Source: Diplocarpon mali
Taxonomy: Eukaryota; Ascomycota; Leotiomycetes; Helotiales; Drepanopezizaceae
Direction of reading: 5' to 3'
DNA length: 64,000 nt
NCBI GenBank assembly: GCA_024741835.1
Contig: JAENRP010000008.1
Location: 236,362-300,361 of the forward strand
Part shown: positions 1 through 11,602 of the stretch, piece by piece
Layout: the number at the start of each line of letters is the position of its first letter
Position numbering within the stretch: the first letter of the stretch is position 1
Notes under the pieces: generated by a model
Database searches by the model: none
Seen by the model: the letters and a program-made list of their open reading frames with translations, nothing else
Told to the model about the DNA's origin: nothing
Position numbers and translations under genes: made by a program

Positions 1-12
1 TCACTCCCACTC

Positions 13-85
13 ATACACACACACACTCTCTCTCTCTCCCTCTCTCTCTCTCTCTGTGTGTGTGTCTCTCTCTTCCCCTCTCCCT
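13..85. repeat. CA/CT/GT microsatellite
   Basis: Adjoining dinucleotide runs: a short CA run, then a long interrupted CT run, then GT and CT again. This is plain simple sequence in unmutated host DNA upstream of the first gene. I see no coding or RNA signal in it. Confidence 0.9.
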
Positions 86-779
86 CACGACACACCTCTA
101 CCTCTGCTCAATATCTAGCGTCTTGCCGGCTCGATTTCGCAACGGCCATTTAACGGTCACGGTTCGGGTCCGCGGTTGCAACCGTGCTCGGTGCAAATCG
201 CAGAGAGATCCCTGCCGGCATCGCCACACCTACTCTTCCTCTGATGTCGGCTCTCGCTATCCGCCTGGCTGCATCATGGGCAATTCATGCATTGCGATAT
301 CTACTGGACATGCCTCTGGGTATGTTGAGTTGACTGCTTCGTTTTGATGAAGTAAGGACCTAGTGGGTGAGAAGTATTGGCAGCTTCTTGCTTCGAGGTC
401 TATCAGCCTGGACGTAATCGATAGAAGAAGAAATAATTCGTTTCTGCTGCGAGGGTTGGGTAAATGCTGCCTACGAAGCAGACCAGCGGCGAGTCCACGC
501 TGGCCCTTTGGATACTATGATGCGAGAGCATGTCAGGATTCCCCAAGGCGAAAAGAATCAACGAGAGAATCCCCCTGGACGTGACAGCCCGGCCCTCGCT
601 TAGTTGATCTTCTCCCCCTTGCGTCGATCTGGGCGTGGGCCTCGCTGACCGAGATCTCATCCCTGGGAACGCAACCGCATCGCAGTCCCGTCGAGATATC
701 TCCCCTTCCTACCCTTTCTTCCCTTCTTCCTTTTTCTTTCTCATTCCGAGTTCACGCGGGAGCATCGCTGTCGACGACC
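86..779. other. Upstream region of the glycosyltransferase gene, no gene seen
   Basis: No reading frame here has recognisable protein features. Bases 700-746 form a pyrimidine-rich (CT) tract ending about 30 nt before the ATG at 780. Such tracts are common just upstream of filamentous-fungal start codons, so this is probably core promoter or 5' untranslated region. I saw no clear TATA box. Confidence 0.5.
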
Positions 780-2932
780 ATGTCGCTCTTGCGCCGCGTG
801 CCCGGCAACGTCGCCATCATCTTCCTGTTCGTCTTCCTCGCCGTGTGGTACTACCGACCCGTCCATCGCTTTTCCCACGTGGACACATCCTCGCTCGCGC
901 TGTACTTGAACAGCAGCCATGCAGTCCAGACGCTACAATCGCTCGCCTCGGACCTCACGCCCGACTGCGAACCGATCATCGAATCAGTCACCACCACCCA
1001 GATCTCCACCACGACCGAGATCCGATTCGTATCTCAGACCTGTCCAGCCGTCGAGCCAGTGGCGACTCGGATCCCCATACAGCTGCCCTCCAAAGCCGCC
1101 CCTCTGGAATACACGGCCGAGCAGCAAGTCATCGCCCGCCTCCGCGATCATGGCATCGTGGTGATCTTCAAGACAGGTGCCCAGGAAGTCTCGCACCTCT
1201 CTATCCAGGTCGGCACCACGCTGCGGTATCTCGACCCGGCCGACATCCTGTTCTTCTCCGATCTGCAAGGCTCCCTCGGCCCCTTCCTCATCCACGACGC
1301 CCTGCGCAACGTGGACCAGACGCTCAAAGAGTCCGACGGCGATTTTGAGATCTATCGCGCCATCCGTCGGTACCAGCGCACAGGCCAGGACATCGAGGAG
1401 CTGAAGGAAGAGCGCAGCAAAGGCGACGACCGGAGTGGGTGGCGACTAGACAAGTACAAGTTCCTACACATGGTCGAGGAGACGTTCGAGATGCGCCCTG
1501 ATGCGAAGTGGTATGTCTTCATCGAGACAGACTCGTATGTGGTCTGGAGCAACCTGGCGGAGTGGCTCAGCAGACTCGATTCCACCAGACCAATGTACCT
1601 GGGCGCCGTGGTGTCCATCGGCGACACGGCGTTCGGCCACGGAGGGAGCGGATACGTGCTCTCCAACGCGGCGATGAATAAGTTGCTCGGCTCGGACCAG
1701 CAGCAGGGGCTGGCGGCCGAGTGGGACAGGAAGATGAAGGATGTTTGCTGTGGGGATTTGGCGCTGGGAAGCGCGCTCAAGCAGAAGGGCGTCGATGTGG
1801 CGGGCGCACATCCGTTGCTCAATGGCGATAAGCCCGCCACCTTCTCCTTTGGACCGAAGGAGTTGTGGTGCCAGCCTGTGGTGACCATGCATCACGTGCT
1901 GCCGCACGAGATCAGCGCAATCTGGAGGTATGAGAGAAGGAGGGAGATACTGGATGCAAACTCAAACGTGAGAGGAGGCTTTGACTGCGACTTCGGGATC
2001 GTAGAGCTGATTGGTGACAGGCTACTATATTCGCGGACTTGTACCACCACTTCGTGGAGCCGCTCCTGGTTGAAGAGAAGGATAACTGGGACAACATGGC
2101 ACACGGGAAAACGTATTCAGTAAAGGAGACCAAGAAAGAGGAGGAGAGATACTTGGAGGAGGAGAAGAAAAAGCAGATGCAGATGCAGATGGACGGTGCC
2201 ACAGAGGCTGCGAGGAATGACGAAGAGCGGAGGAAACAGGCGGAGGAGGAGGCAATAGAGGATGAGAAGAAGAGACTAGCAGAGGAGAAGCCCAGGGTTA
2301 ACGGGCAAGAAGAGATTGATAGGAAAAACGCTGCTGAAAACGCGAAGCTTGAAACCCCGATGCCGGCGGGCGGCGATGACTCTGCACATGCTGGGGAGCC
2401 AGCATCCAAGGGCGGAGAACACGAGCTAGAGAAACAAGACGGGAGAACTGAGACGGAGTCTCCAAAAGCAGACGAACAGCCAGAATCGACTGGCCTGGAG
2501 AGAGGCAGCCAGGACGCGACAAGATCGGCTGAGCAGCCGGACCCCAAAGGAAAACGGGATATTGCCTCAGAGGACGAGGTAAAGGAATCGATTGAGAGGT
2601 CAACAGACCCACCCACACCCGCAAAGGCTCGCCACAGCAAGCGAGAGGAGCACAACATATTAACCGACGTCGAGAGGACCGCTCACCTCTCGTTCGAGAA
2701 TTGCGCCCGGGCGTGCGAGGCGTCCGAAGAATGCTTCCAGTATGTCTTCGCAGAGCAAGAGCAAGAGTGCAAACTGGGCCACTCGTTCCGGCTGGGGAGG
2801 TACAAGGCGCCTGCGAAGGGAGATCGCGTCGTTTCGAGATCGGGGTGGAAATTGAAGCGGATACGCAGCTGGACCAAGAACAACCCGTGCGAGTGGGCTG
2901 AGTGGGAGGAATGGATAGGAAAGTATGATTGA
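780..2932 (+). CDS. Family-31-type glycosyltransferase (type II membrane protein) with C-terminal cysteine-rich PAN-like domain
   Basis: Two exons, 780-1967 and 2021-2932, give 699 residues. The 53-nt intron (GTGAGA donor, CAG acceptor) restores the frame and joins a region that is continuous in the family. Residues about 10-25 are one hydrophobic segment after a short basic tail, a type II Golgi/ER signal anchor. The catalytic region holds an acidic ETDSY motif at residues 249-253, in the place of the family's metal/nucleotide-sugar DxD, and HGGSGY at 287-292, a hallmark of fungal fringe-like family-31 enzymes. A conserved LYHHF stretch follows the intron. Residues about 430-490 are Glu/Lys-rich, probably coiled coil, then a disordered linker leads to four cysteines (624, 628, 634, 646) resembling a PAN/apple fold. 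The acceptor glycan is unknown. The gene converges on the permease, with 137 nt between stop codons. It shows no RIP damage. Confidence 0.85.
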
Positions 2933-3069
2933 ACGAGACATGCGCCTGTACCAAGAGCAATAGAATAACTACTATGGCCAACGTGAGTTGCTCGAGTGGA
3001 ATCTTACATGCGGTGATGCGATGGTAAGTTGATGCTATTAGTCCGTGCCTCCACCCGATGAACTCCTTT

Positions 3070-4893
3070 CTAACCCCAGAGGATATTCAAGCGCTTCCAT
3101 CCCTTCGTGGGCGGAATCGGTACTTCTGGGTGGTCGATCATCTCATCGAGAGCTTGGCGGATGGGAATCGAGTCCAGGTCCAGGATACTCGTGCCCTTGA
3201 AAAGCTTCCATCCTATGTACGCACAGAGCACGAGGGGAATATCCCTAGACGAAAGGGATTAGGACAGCGCTGGTACGAGTGACAGAGTGACTTACAGGTA
3301 CGAAGAAACAAAGGATGCGGTATCCCAGTTCCCTGCGGTGAGAACCGTGAACCCGCCCGTCCACAGGAAAAGCTGGCAAGCGACCAGAGACACCCGGGAT
3401 GAGTAAGCTAAAGCGAAGTTAGCGAGGGGGGGGGGCCAACTTCGCTTGAGATGGCAATACGTACGCGTCCACCAGTGATTCCATGGGAGCTCTTCGCGAG
3501 CAATCCCTTGCTTCTCCAATGCTTGGTGTAGTCGAATGTGATTGAACAAGATGACGCTCCAGCTCACGAGAGTGCCGGCAGCTGTCAGGTTCAGGAACCA
3601 GTAGAAGACGGTCAGTGCACCACTCGAGAGGCTCATAAACGCCAGCGTAGAGATCGCTGTCTGCAGCACGACACAGACCCAAGGGATGCCCCACTTGGTT
3701 GTTCGGAGAAACACCTTCGGTGCATGTTTCTTGAGGGCCAGTCCGTAGAGAATCCGGGTTCCAGTGAGCATCGACTGGTTCGCAGCCGACCAGGCGGAGG
3801 TGAGGACGACGGCGTTGATGATTGACGGGACCACCTTGATCCCTGCTCTCGTCGCAGCCGTGACGAACGGGCTCGTCGAGGCATTGCCAGCGTCGTTGTT
3901 CAGCGAATCGTCGTTGCTAGGTACCAGCAAGCCGACTATGAGGACCGACAGGAGGTAGAAAATCGAAACCCGGGCGAAGACTTTCTTACACGCTTTAGGA
4001 ATGTTCTGCCGGGGGCTTTTCGTCTCAGCCGCGGCCACCGATACGCTCTCGACGCCGGCGAAGGAGTACACGGCGTTGATCATCGTCTTCCAGAATCCCA
4101 GAAAGCGGCCCCAAGATCCTGTAGCGAGATACGCGACAAAGGGTCCCGGGCTACTCCAGTACCTGAATCCGAGTCTCTCCTGGCCCGGAACCCCTCCGAG
4201 ATCGATGACCAGTCCCATGATAATGATACCGATGACGAGGAGGATCTTCAGCAAGGCAAAGAGGAATTCGACCTCTCCGTAAACCCCGACGAAGACGATC
4301 CCAACGATGAAGGTGACGACGATAAAGAGGACGATGAACAGGGCCGGGTAGCTGTCGGTCCAGAACTGGACGAGGACCAGAGCCGCCGAGATCTCCGATG
4401 GAACACTGAGATAGGTCCCGTAGACCACGTTCCATCCGATGGCGAAGCCCAGGGCAGGGTCGACCAAGAATTCGGCATGGCGAACAAACGATCCAGTGAC
4501 CGGGAAGATGGCCGAAACCTCTCCCAGCGCGAACTGAACCGAGCAGACGACGAGTCCGACGAGCGCGTATCCCAGCAGCGCGCCCAACGGTCCACCGGTC
4601 TGGAGTGCTCCTCCAAGACTCAGGAAAAGTCCCGTGCCCTGGTCTCGTCAGTACCTGATGTATCACGTGGTGCGGCGAGGATGAAGATATCCTACAATTG
4701 CCCCGGCTAATGCGATCATCTGAATATGTCGTTGGCCCAGTGCGCGCGAGAGGTTGTTCTCCTCCTGGGAGTCCACAATCTGCACCGATCCATGCCGAGG
4801 CCGCACACTCGAGCCGGTCTCCTTGTTCTCGACGTCCATCTCGGCCCCGGTGGTTGCGTCGGCAGCTTGTGTTGGGTGGAAGATGCCTCCCAT
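3070..4893 (-). CDS. Amino acid permease, yeast amino acid transporter (YAT/APC) family
   Basis: Four exons on the minus strand (4893-4696, 4638-3465, 3407-3296, 3244-3070) give 552 residues, the usual length for the family. The introns are 57, 57 and 51 nt, with donors GTAGGA, GTACGT and GTAAGT, branch sites CTGAC, CTAAC and CTAAT, and AG acceptors. Joining them recovers family landmarks: RHIQMIAL followed by GTGLFL at the first junction, FTGG-like WTGGFTV near the third, and SSYL-DIPLVL across the last. The protein is a polytopic plasma-membrane H+/amino-acid symporter with about 12 membrane segments. The hydrophilic N-terminus (1-45) and the C-terminal tail ending in a RLNILWG-type motif are cytosolic. 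The second intron is in frame with its flanks, so an uncorrected reading looks continuous; it also contains a run of ten C. Substrate range cannot be told from sequence. Confidence 0.9.
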
Positions 4894-5950
4894 CGTGATC
4901 TACCGCTCAACGGGAATCTTGTTTTATTCAAGCAATTGGAAAGCCAGGGATGTTCCCATGGTGGAAGGCGGCCGCGAGATGGGGTGGGGGAGGAGAAACG
5001 GCGAAGGATGAGGGCGGATCAAGAAATTATATAAAAAGAGAAATCGAGCGGGAGTGAGAAAAGACACGATTTTCGCCTTCGCACGCCACCCGCACTAGGA
5101 AGGTAATGGGAGTCATAGTATGGCGGCTCCACGAGAAGCCATCTGGCACCAAGGAGATCCGCAATCAATACCGGGCCCGACGTTCTGGGAGGCGCTCTTC
5201 ATCTCTCCGTCCAGAATATATTCCTCTGTCGAGGAGGGCCGGAGTCAATCTCGCGGCATTGAATTTGAAGTGGCAAGCATGTATTTCCGAACATCTCAAC
5301 CCACATGGTTGTATACATAATCTAGGAGATAGGAGGAATTCCGGGCAGACCGCTGGGCCCGGACACATCGCTCTGCCCGACTCTGGGCAAAGGGTCTAAC
5401 CTCGTGAGGTCAACTCCGACTAACAATAGCTCGTCATCAATGCCACGATGATCCGAAAACATCAGATTTCGTCATGAAAAGAGAAGGACAAGTCCGTGGC
5501 AGCACGGCCCATGGACAGGGCCGCCGGGAAATTTTCTCTGGGATCAAAAACCCTGTTCCGTATGGATTCGCAGCAACCGACGGGGTTGGGGGACCGGATT
5601 CCCGGAATCGTCAGAAGAGCAGGAGATGATGTCGTGAACTCGCCATGCGCCTCAAGAATTGTCCAGATGTCGCATGGCCAGAGAGACCAGGATCGCAAAT
5701 ACTGGTACGCGAAAATTCTACGAAACGAGGAAGACAGCCGGCACTCCACCACGAGAAATCAACACGCGTGCGAAAAGCTGCATTGGCGATTACTGTTCTC
5801 GCGTAGGATCTAGCGGCTGTAAACATTCGCGCGCACGTATACGAGCAAGCATATATCTAAATTCGCCTGCAAACCAGCCTGGCTGATCTGATCCGTATGA
5901 TTGCAGCTATTGCACAACGATCGAGGCAGTCAGGAGATAGCTGACTGGCT
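4894..5950. other. Permease upstream region and host intergenic DNA, no gene recognised
   Basis: Balanced-composition host sequence. Several frames of 65-105 codons are open, but none has a recognisable domain, a convincing start context or intron structure. It forms the last un-RIPed host DNA before the retroelement block that begins near 6 kb. Confidence 0.5.
5024..5039 (-). promoter_or_regulatory. Possible TATA element of the permease gene
   Basis: Read on the minus strand this is CTTTTTATATAAT, about 130 nt upstream of the permease ATG at 4893. Position and sequence fit a TATA box, but there is no independent support. Confidence 0.3.
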
Positions 5951-6825
5951 TGGGCTGGTGTTGCGCCATGAGGAGCCTCAGGCACTGAGGCATCTGAGGA
6001 CTGGCTTATGTAATGTACCCCTGAAGTGGCCACGGAGCACTTCTATAAAGGGAGCTCAGATATACAGTTAGAGTAGAATTTTACAAGCTTCTGATACTAT
6101 TGAGAATCTACCTTTAAATATAGTATAATAGTTATTAGTACTATTTGCAACTCTTAGGAGCAAACGATTAAAAATCTACTGTGTTTAGAGACTTCTTAGA
6201 GAGGTTTTACTACTATTTTCATCTATTCTCCCTTGCCTATATGCGTTATACAACCTGACTTAACGTTCTAATGCTCCTAGCCAACTAATACTATACTCCC
6301 TACTATCCTAGTCAATATAAGCGAATACTAGTAAAAAGAAGCTTAGGAGCTTAGCTCTAGTAGAGTTATGCTTTAGGATAGGAAGTCATAGCGCATTTGG
6401 TACGCTAAGCTAGAGTTTCAGGCTGAATTTCTACGCCTTCAGAAGCATATAAAGAAGCTAAGATAGGTTAATAACCTTGAACTGTATACTATAGAGATAG
6501 GAAACCAAGCTCTGCTCTATAAGAACGAAGCTCTATATCTACTAGATCTAGAAATAGAACTGCTGCAGCTTGAAAAAATTGTAAAAGGATAGGACTAAAG
6601 AGTATTATAAAGCTATTATAAGTTATACTAATAGTAGGAAGCTACTAATTAATAAATGCCAGCTCTACTACTACCTGCGAAGATAATAGCTAAAGATATA
6701 AAGCTAGAGTATAAAATAGCAGTAACGTAATATAATCTTATAATAGAAATGTGAAAAAGGAATAGGAGCTCCTATATTTAGTTATACCATTGGATTATTA
6801 AGATAGTATACCCTATATTGCTTTA
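5950..6825 (+). mobile_element. Element D (copia-type LTR retrotransposon), 5' part before the C1 insertion
   Basis: The boundary with host DNA is approximate. A TATAAAG box at about 6042 suggests a 5' LTR spans roughly 5950-6250, but the matching 3' LTR is not in the window. The part from about 6330 is gag-like. It stops at the C1 insertion, whose target duplication CTTTA is at 6821-6825 and 27777-27781. When C1 is removed the reading frame runs straight on into 27782, so the two pieces are one element. Confidence 0.65.
6330..6825 (+). pseudogene. Element D gag, N-terminal coiled-coil part (RIP-inactivated)
   Basis: Plus-strand frame rich in Leu, Glu and Lys with heptad-like spacing, interrupted only by TAA/TAG at positions expected to have been Gln or Trp. 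A coiled-coil region is common at the start of Gag proteins, where it helps particle assembly. The frame continues after the C1 insertion into the recognisable copia Gag core at 27782 onward. Confidence 0.55.
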
Positions 6826-7020
6826 TGTTAAGATAGGTGATACAGCCATTACTCCGATGTATTGTTATATGACCCTACTGCTTAGTCAATAGGATATTGA
6901 TACGTATATAGCTATAGGGAAGAAAGGGGTAACCTTCCTTCCCTAACTCTTATTAATATATTGACTATCGACCTTTAGAAGTTTCTATTACCTACTGCGC
7001 CGACTTATTTAAGCTTAATA
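6826..7020 (+). repeat. C1 left (5') LTR
   Basis: 195 bp, starts TGTTAAG and ends TTAATA (an original CA end mutated to TA). It matches 27582-27776 and, inverted, 62142-62336, with only transitions between copies. Confidence 0.9.
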
Positions 7021-7429
7021 GGTTATAAGCCTTAGATAGACCGATAATAGATTATTAACTTCTCTTAGAAAGCACTTGCGCTGCAACTGTTAGTAGGAAG
7101 TTGAACGAGACTTATAGTAAGAGGCAAGCAATCGGCGAATAAGAGGTATAATTCCCTATTTAGCTAACCTATATTGTAAGAGGTATAATTCCTTGCTTTA
7201 TAACCCTTTAGTATTGCAAGAGGTATAATTCCTTGCTTTATTATATTTTATAAGAGGTATGATTCCCTGCGTTATAGCCTAAAAACCCTTTTTAATAAGA
7301 GGACTTCCTCCCTATTTAATACTTTTATAATACCTGCTATTTAATCATTTCAACTTTTCAATAGGAGGAGTGCCTTTAACTATTTAATTTATTTGATTTT
7401 AAATGCAATTCTATTTGAAATGGCAATAG

Positions 7430-9644
7430 CTTCTGATTCTAATTGAAACACTAGGCTTAGAGACCTCTAACTCTCTTAAAAGAACTGGCAATAATAGTTC
7501 GACGATTTAAAGCTTTACTTTAAGAGCAAAGGCATTGAAATGGCGATTCAAAAGACACTTATTAAATACGCAAGAATAGCCCCTTATATTCCTTCTACTA
7601 ATTTATCTACTTTTACTTCAATAGCTAATACAACTGCTAAGGATTTGCCAGATATATTAAATAAGCTTAGCCTAAGAGCCTTAGTAGATAATAACCGAGA
7701 ATCCTAAAGGCAGATTTTAAATATGGAAAAGGAGAAGGAGTATAGGCTAGCCTTAGCTAAATGTAAGCTTAAGATCAATAGAGGTTTAAGCGATAAAGAC
7801 CGAGATTTTATTCGAATTTACGATAATGTAAAGATAAGATAGGATACTTTAAAGGTAAAATACTCTTAGATAACTGCCTTTAATACCTAGTATCTACTAT
7901 AGCAGATTACTTTATTTTAGTATAGAAAAGATAAAGATAGTAAGGATATAGATATAAATATAAACTTTGCTTAATCTATATTGTATAAAGCGAGGAAGAA
8001 AGTAAGAGCCGCAGATCCTAAGATAGCTATGACTTTTAGGAAAACTCAGCTTTTTAGTTTCCTACTTAATAGCCTCCCTCTTAAGTTTGCTATTATGAAA
8101 TAATCTCTTCTTATCTAACCTAACCTTAAGATTTATAAGAAGATCGACTTCCTTCGAATTGTTAAGTAAGACCTCGAAGGACGCTTTAAGTCGGCAAATG
8201 CCGCATTATAGGGCAACGACAAGCCTAAGAAGAGGAAGGAGCGTAGGACAAGCCCTTAAGCTTATCAGGGATGCTACTTTTATAATAGTACTTATAATAT
8301 TACTAATTGTAAAGTTAGAAGGCAACTAATCGATATAGTTGCTAGCTTTAATATTAAGAAGCAATCGAAGCAGAAGTTAAGAAGTAAACTGCCCTTATCC
8401 TACCGAAGGCCGCAACTACTAAGGAAAGGCAAAGGAAAAGGCTATTTAGCTAGAACTTTAGCAAATACCTCTAATAATAATAGTAAGTTATTTAAACCTA
8501 AATCCACTTTTGATAATTTAAATAATAATTATAATAAAGATGCCTACGTTTTAAAAGCCGATTTTTATAAGATCCTTGAATCCAATTAGTATAGTGATAT
8601 TAGTTATATAGCATATATAACTAATAAATTCTACCTATTTAAAGGCCTATTTATTAAAATAAAAAGGCGCTCTATTAAGGTTAATAGTAGAAGGTTATAT
8701 ATAGACTTAATAGGTATAGTAGAGATAAATATTACTAGCGTTTCTTTCCTTTTGCAAAATGTTCTCTTTATACCTAGCTTAAGCATTAATCTTTTATTTA
8801 GCCGCAAGATTTATATAGAGTTAAATTGTATAAAAGTTTTTAATAATCAATTTATATAATTTATAAATAATAATTATAAAGTGATCTTTAAGGCTAAAAT
8901 TAAAGATAGACTTTATATTATCTTAAAGGTAATATTATAGAAATTGACTCTTAGGCCAGACCTACGAGTAGGTTCCTTTAAGGAAAGTATACTCTCTACC
9001 CTAATACAATTAAGCAAGAATAAGGAGAATAGATAGACTCTTAAGCTAGGATTGCAAGTGAAATTTGCGAAAATGACTCTTAAGCCAGGACTATAAGTAG
9101 ATTATAAAGTATCCTTAAAGATGACTCTTAAGCTAGAATCATAAGTGAATTTAGTAGAAATGATTCTTAAGCCAGGACTATAAGTAGATTCTGCAAATTC
9201 GCTAATAATAACTCTTAAGCTAGGATTGCAAGTGAAATTCGTAGAAATGACTCTTAGGCTAGGACCGCGAGTGAAATTCGCGAATTCGTTAGAGACGACT
9301 CTTAAGCCAGGACTATAAGTAGATCTTGCAGTTTTATTAAAAACGACTCCTAAGCCGGGCTTGCAACTGGAAAACGGCAAAACCTCAAATTACTATTACT
9401 AGTCCTTTCTAGCCGCTAATAATAAAGTATCGACTAATAATAGGCTACTAAAGCTATTAAAAGCTAAAAGCCTATTAAAGTATTAGCTAATATATAAAAG
9501 ATTTGCGCATTTAAAGCTAGAGAAATTGAGGGGCCTATATAAGGTCTTAACCCTAAAATAGAAGATCTAAGTATTAAAGGATCGCTTAATGTGCCGAATT
9601 TGCAAGCTAATAAAACTTCGAAATCGGACGCAAACTAAGCTTAG
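7430..9644 (+). pseudogene. Element C1 gag, protease and integrase zinc-binding region (RIP-inactivated)
   Basis: One plus-strand frame with stops only at Gln/Trp-type positions. A Gag core (about 7450-8250) is followed by a CCHC-like knuckle near 8268, a retropepsin-like region near 8590-8900, a linker made of nine palindromic motif copies (8947-9368), and an integrase zinc-binding segment (F-x-H-L-x-L-E-K-L then C-x2-C, about 9480-9620). The A1 insertion at 9644 cuts the frame, which resumes at 24459. Confidence 0.8.
8947..9368 (+). repeat. Nine-copy array of the 23-bp palindromic motif in C1
   Basis: Copies start at 8947, 9037, 9076, 9124, 9163, 9211, 9250, 9298 and 9346. Every interval is a multiple of three (90, 39, 48, 39, 48, 39, 48, 48). 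Each copy begins ACTC (one ATTC) and ends AGT or ACT, with AGGCC/GGCCT-like inner arms in the less damaged copies. In the element's frame each encodes T-L-K/R-P/L-G-L-Q/R-V, after reading RIP stops as Gln. The array separates the protease from the integrase region. Confidence 0.85.
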
Positions 9645-9951
9645 TGTAACGGCTGCACCTCCACTTAGTGCAATTACCTGGGAGTACGGCGTACTAAGGT
9701 TTTGCAATCTCGATTCGATATAGGGTTTTCTTAAATCGACCCCGAAGGTGTAAAAGGATATTCTTGCATAATATTATGTAAGCGGGCAATAGAGCTCTTA
9801 GCTGCTATGTATATAAGGAAGAAGGGCTCTCCCTTAAGGAGGGTTCTCTAACTTCTTTGTTTCCTTTGTATTAGACCTATAGAATACGCCTTTTGCACCA
9901 CTTCTTGCTCTTATACTTGATCTTGCACTTCGGCGGTTCTGTGTTATTATA
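9645..9951 (+). repeat. A1 5' LTR
   Basis: 307 bp, starting TGTAACGG and ending ATTATA (from ATTACA). It is the least mutated at its 5' edge of the dimer's LTRs. Confidence 0.92.
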
Positions 9952-10259
9952 TTAAATGAAGAAGTTCTTTTCCGCTAGGGATGGCTTTTAATAATATCCT
10001 ACCCTTTCGGAAAATCGATTCGCGGTTATTTCGACTTTCGATAGAGTTAGGATCCTAGAGATCTCTTGGATAAACTAGGAGCTTAAGTGTAGCTTATTAA
10101 CTAGTATAATCGAGGAACGCTTTTATTAGCTGGATTTTCTTAATTACTCCTTTTGTAGAAGCGCTATAGGCAAAAGTTAGGAGAGCACTACGCTACTAGA
10201 ACCCTTTTTCTATAGAACCCCTTTTTGACCGAATTACTACCGAAACCAAAATTGGTAAA

Positions 10260-11602
10260 ATGAATTCCCTACTAGCTGGAAGTCAGCAGATATAGAATGT
10301 ACCCGGTTCGTTTAAGGAACTAGCTTTTATAGGAAGTACCCTTACCTTAGCCTTTAGGGCCGGACCTTCCTTTGCTGCTAAGGGCAAGAGACTATAATGC
10401 TATAGCTAAGCTAATTAAGATAAATAAGACTTTTCGAACCTAAATGTCTTATAAGGAATAGTCTTAGGTTTAAAGGAATCCTTATAATACTAAGATTAAT
10501 CTAATCGATAACTATAAAGCGAGATTAGCAGGATTGCCTAGGCTATCTTTAGCCTAGAGACCCTAGCTTATTAAAGCTAAGAAACGGCTTAGCGCATATA
10601 TTAGACTATTAAGCGAGAATCCACTTACCCTTAATAAAGTGAGACTTAGCCTCCTTTAGAAGTTGATATAGATATGAAATAGCTAAAAATTCAGCTGATT
10701 GAAAAGATCATCCCCTTTAATAATAGAACCTCTCTAATGTATAAGCAGTAGTTAGCTTTAGTCTAAGACCGATTGCAAGTTAACGCTGACCTATACCTAA
10801 ATGAGCGAGCTTACTAAGCCCTTATTTAAAGATCTACTATAGGATAAGCCCGAACGTACCTCGAACCCTAGTACCTCTTAGAGACTAACCCCTTTCGAAA
10901 CTATTAAGAAATAGTAGAACTGCTAAGCAGTTACTTTTTAATTAACTAAGAGGTAGACCTATTCTGATCTACTTTCTACTACCTTTATATAAAGGAAGCC
11001 GGTCATTCTAAAGAAACTTTTCCTTAGTTTTAGGCCTAATTCTAATCTGCTGCGATCTAAGGAGAGGTTTTAAGATCTAAGTAGTTCTTCTTTATATAGA
11101 ATAAAATTACCCCTTAGCTTAGATCTGCCTGCGCTCTAGCTAAGGCCTCTTAGGGGAAGGACTATACTATTATAGTTAACTAATTGAACGCCTTTGATAT
11201 TAAACGCTAAAGTAACTAACTTCTTAACCCTTCGACTAAAAGCAAGGCGACCCTAGTATTATATTAGAAGACATCCGGTTCGCTCTTTGATAAGACTGCT
11301 TGCGGTCTAAGCGCTAGAAGTACCACCTAAGCTTCTAGGATACTAGCCCTAAAGCCGACTACCCCTTTTTACTAAGATATACTAGCTAAGGCTAGTTCTC
11401 TTGCTTTGCCTCTTAAGCAAGCTACCTGCTAGACCTATGGTAAAACTAGTCACTATAAGACTAAGTGCCCTTTTATAAGTAAGATTAATGCCTTAGAAGA
11501 TGCAAAGGAAGCTGATCCGACTCTAGACTTAATTAAAAACAGGGTTAAAACGGAGGAAGATTAGGAAAACGAAAAGGCCTAGGAAAAGACTCTTACTTAG
11601 GC
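10260..11602 (+). pseudogene. Element A1 gag (RIP-inactivated)
   Basis: ATG at 10260, in the frame of a CCHC zinc knuckle at 11427-11468 (C-x2-C/Y-x4-H-x4-C, with the second Cys now Tyr from TGT to TAT). The knuckle binds genomic RNA in the particle. Stops are TAA/TAG at former Gln/Trp codons. The protease/pol frame that follows is in the -1 phase relative to gag, which suggests the intact element used -1 frameshifting. A2 has the same phases because its offset, 7251, is divisible by three. Confidence 0.75.

Noticed and set aside
635..1348. Overlapping 237-codon frame in another phase across the glycosyltransferase start
   Set aside because: It is Arg/His/Pro-rich with no domain, and is a shadow of the GC-rich glycosyltransferase exon.
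3058..3282. Plus-strand 74-codon frame
   Set aside because: It is antisense to the last permease exon and intron, whose splice signals and protein match are clear.
5106..5886. Several overlapping frames of 65-105 codons upstream of the permease
   Set aside because: No domain, splice structure or conserved feature could be seen; chance frames in balanced DNA are likely.
8947..9368. Regular 23-bp repeats with spacers resembling a CRISPR array
   Set aside because: The repeats are diverged, spacers are coding and partly similar to each other, spacing is in codon multiples, and the sequence is a fungal retrotransposon.
9102..9380. Minus-strand open frame of 92 codons with internal repeats
   Set aside because: It is the reverse reading of the palindromic motif array; the C1 polyprotein frame is on the plus strand.
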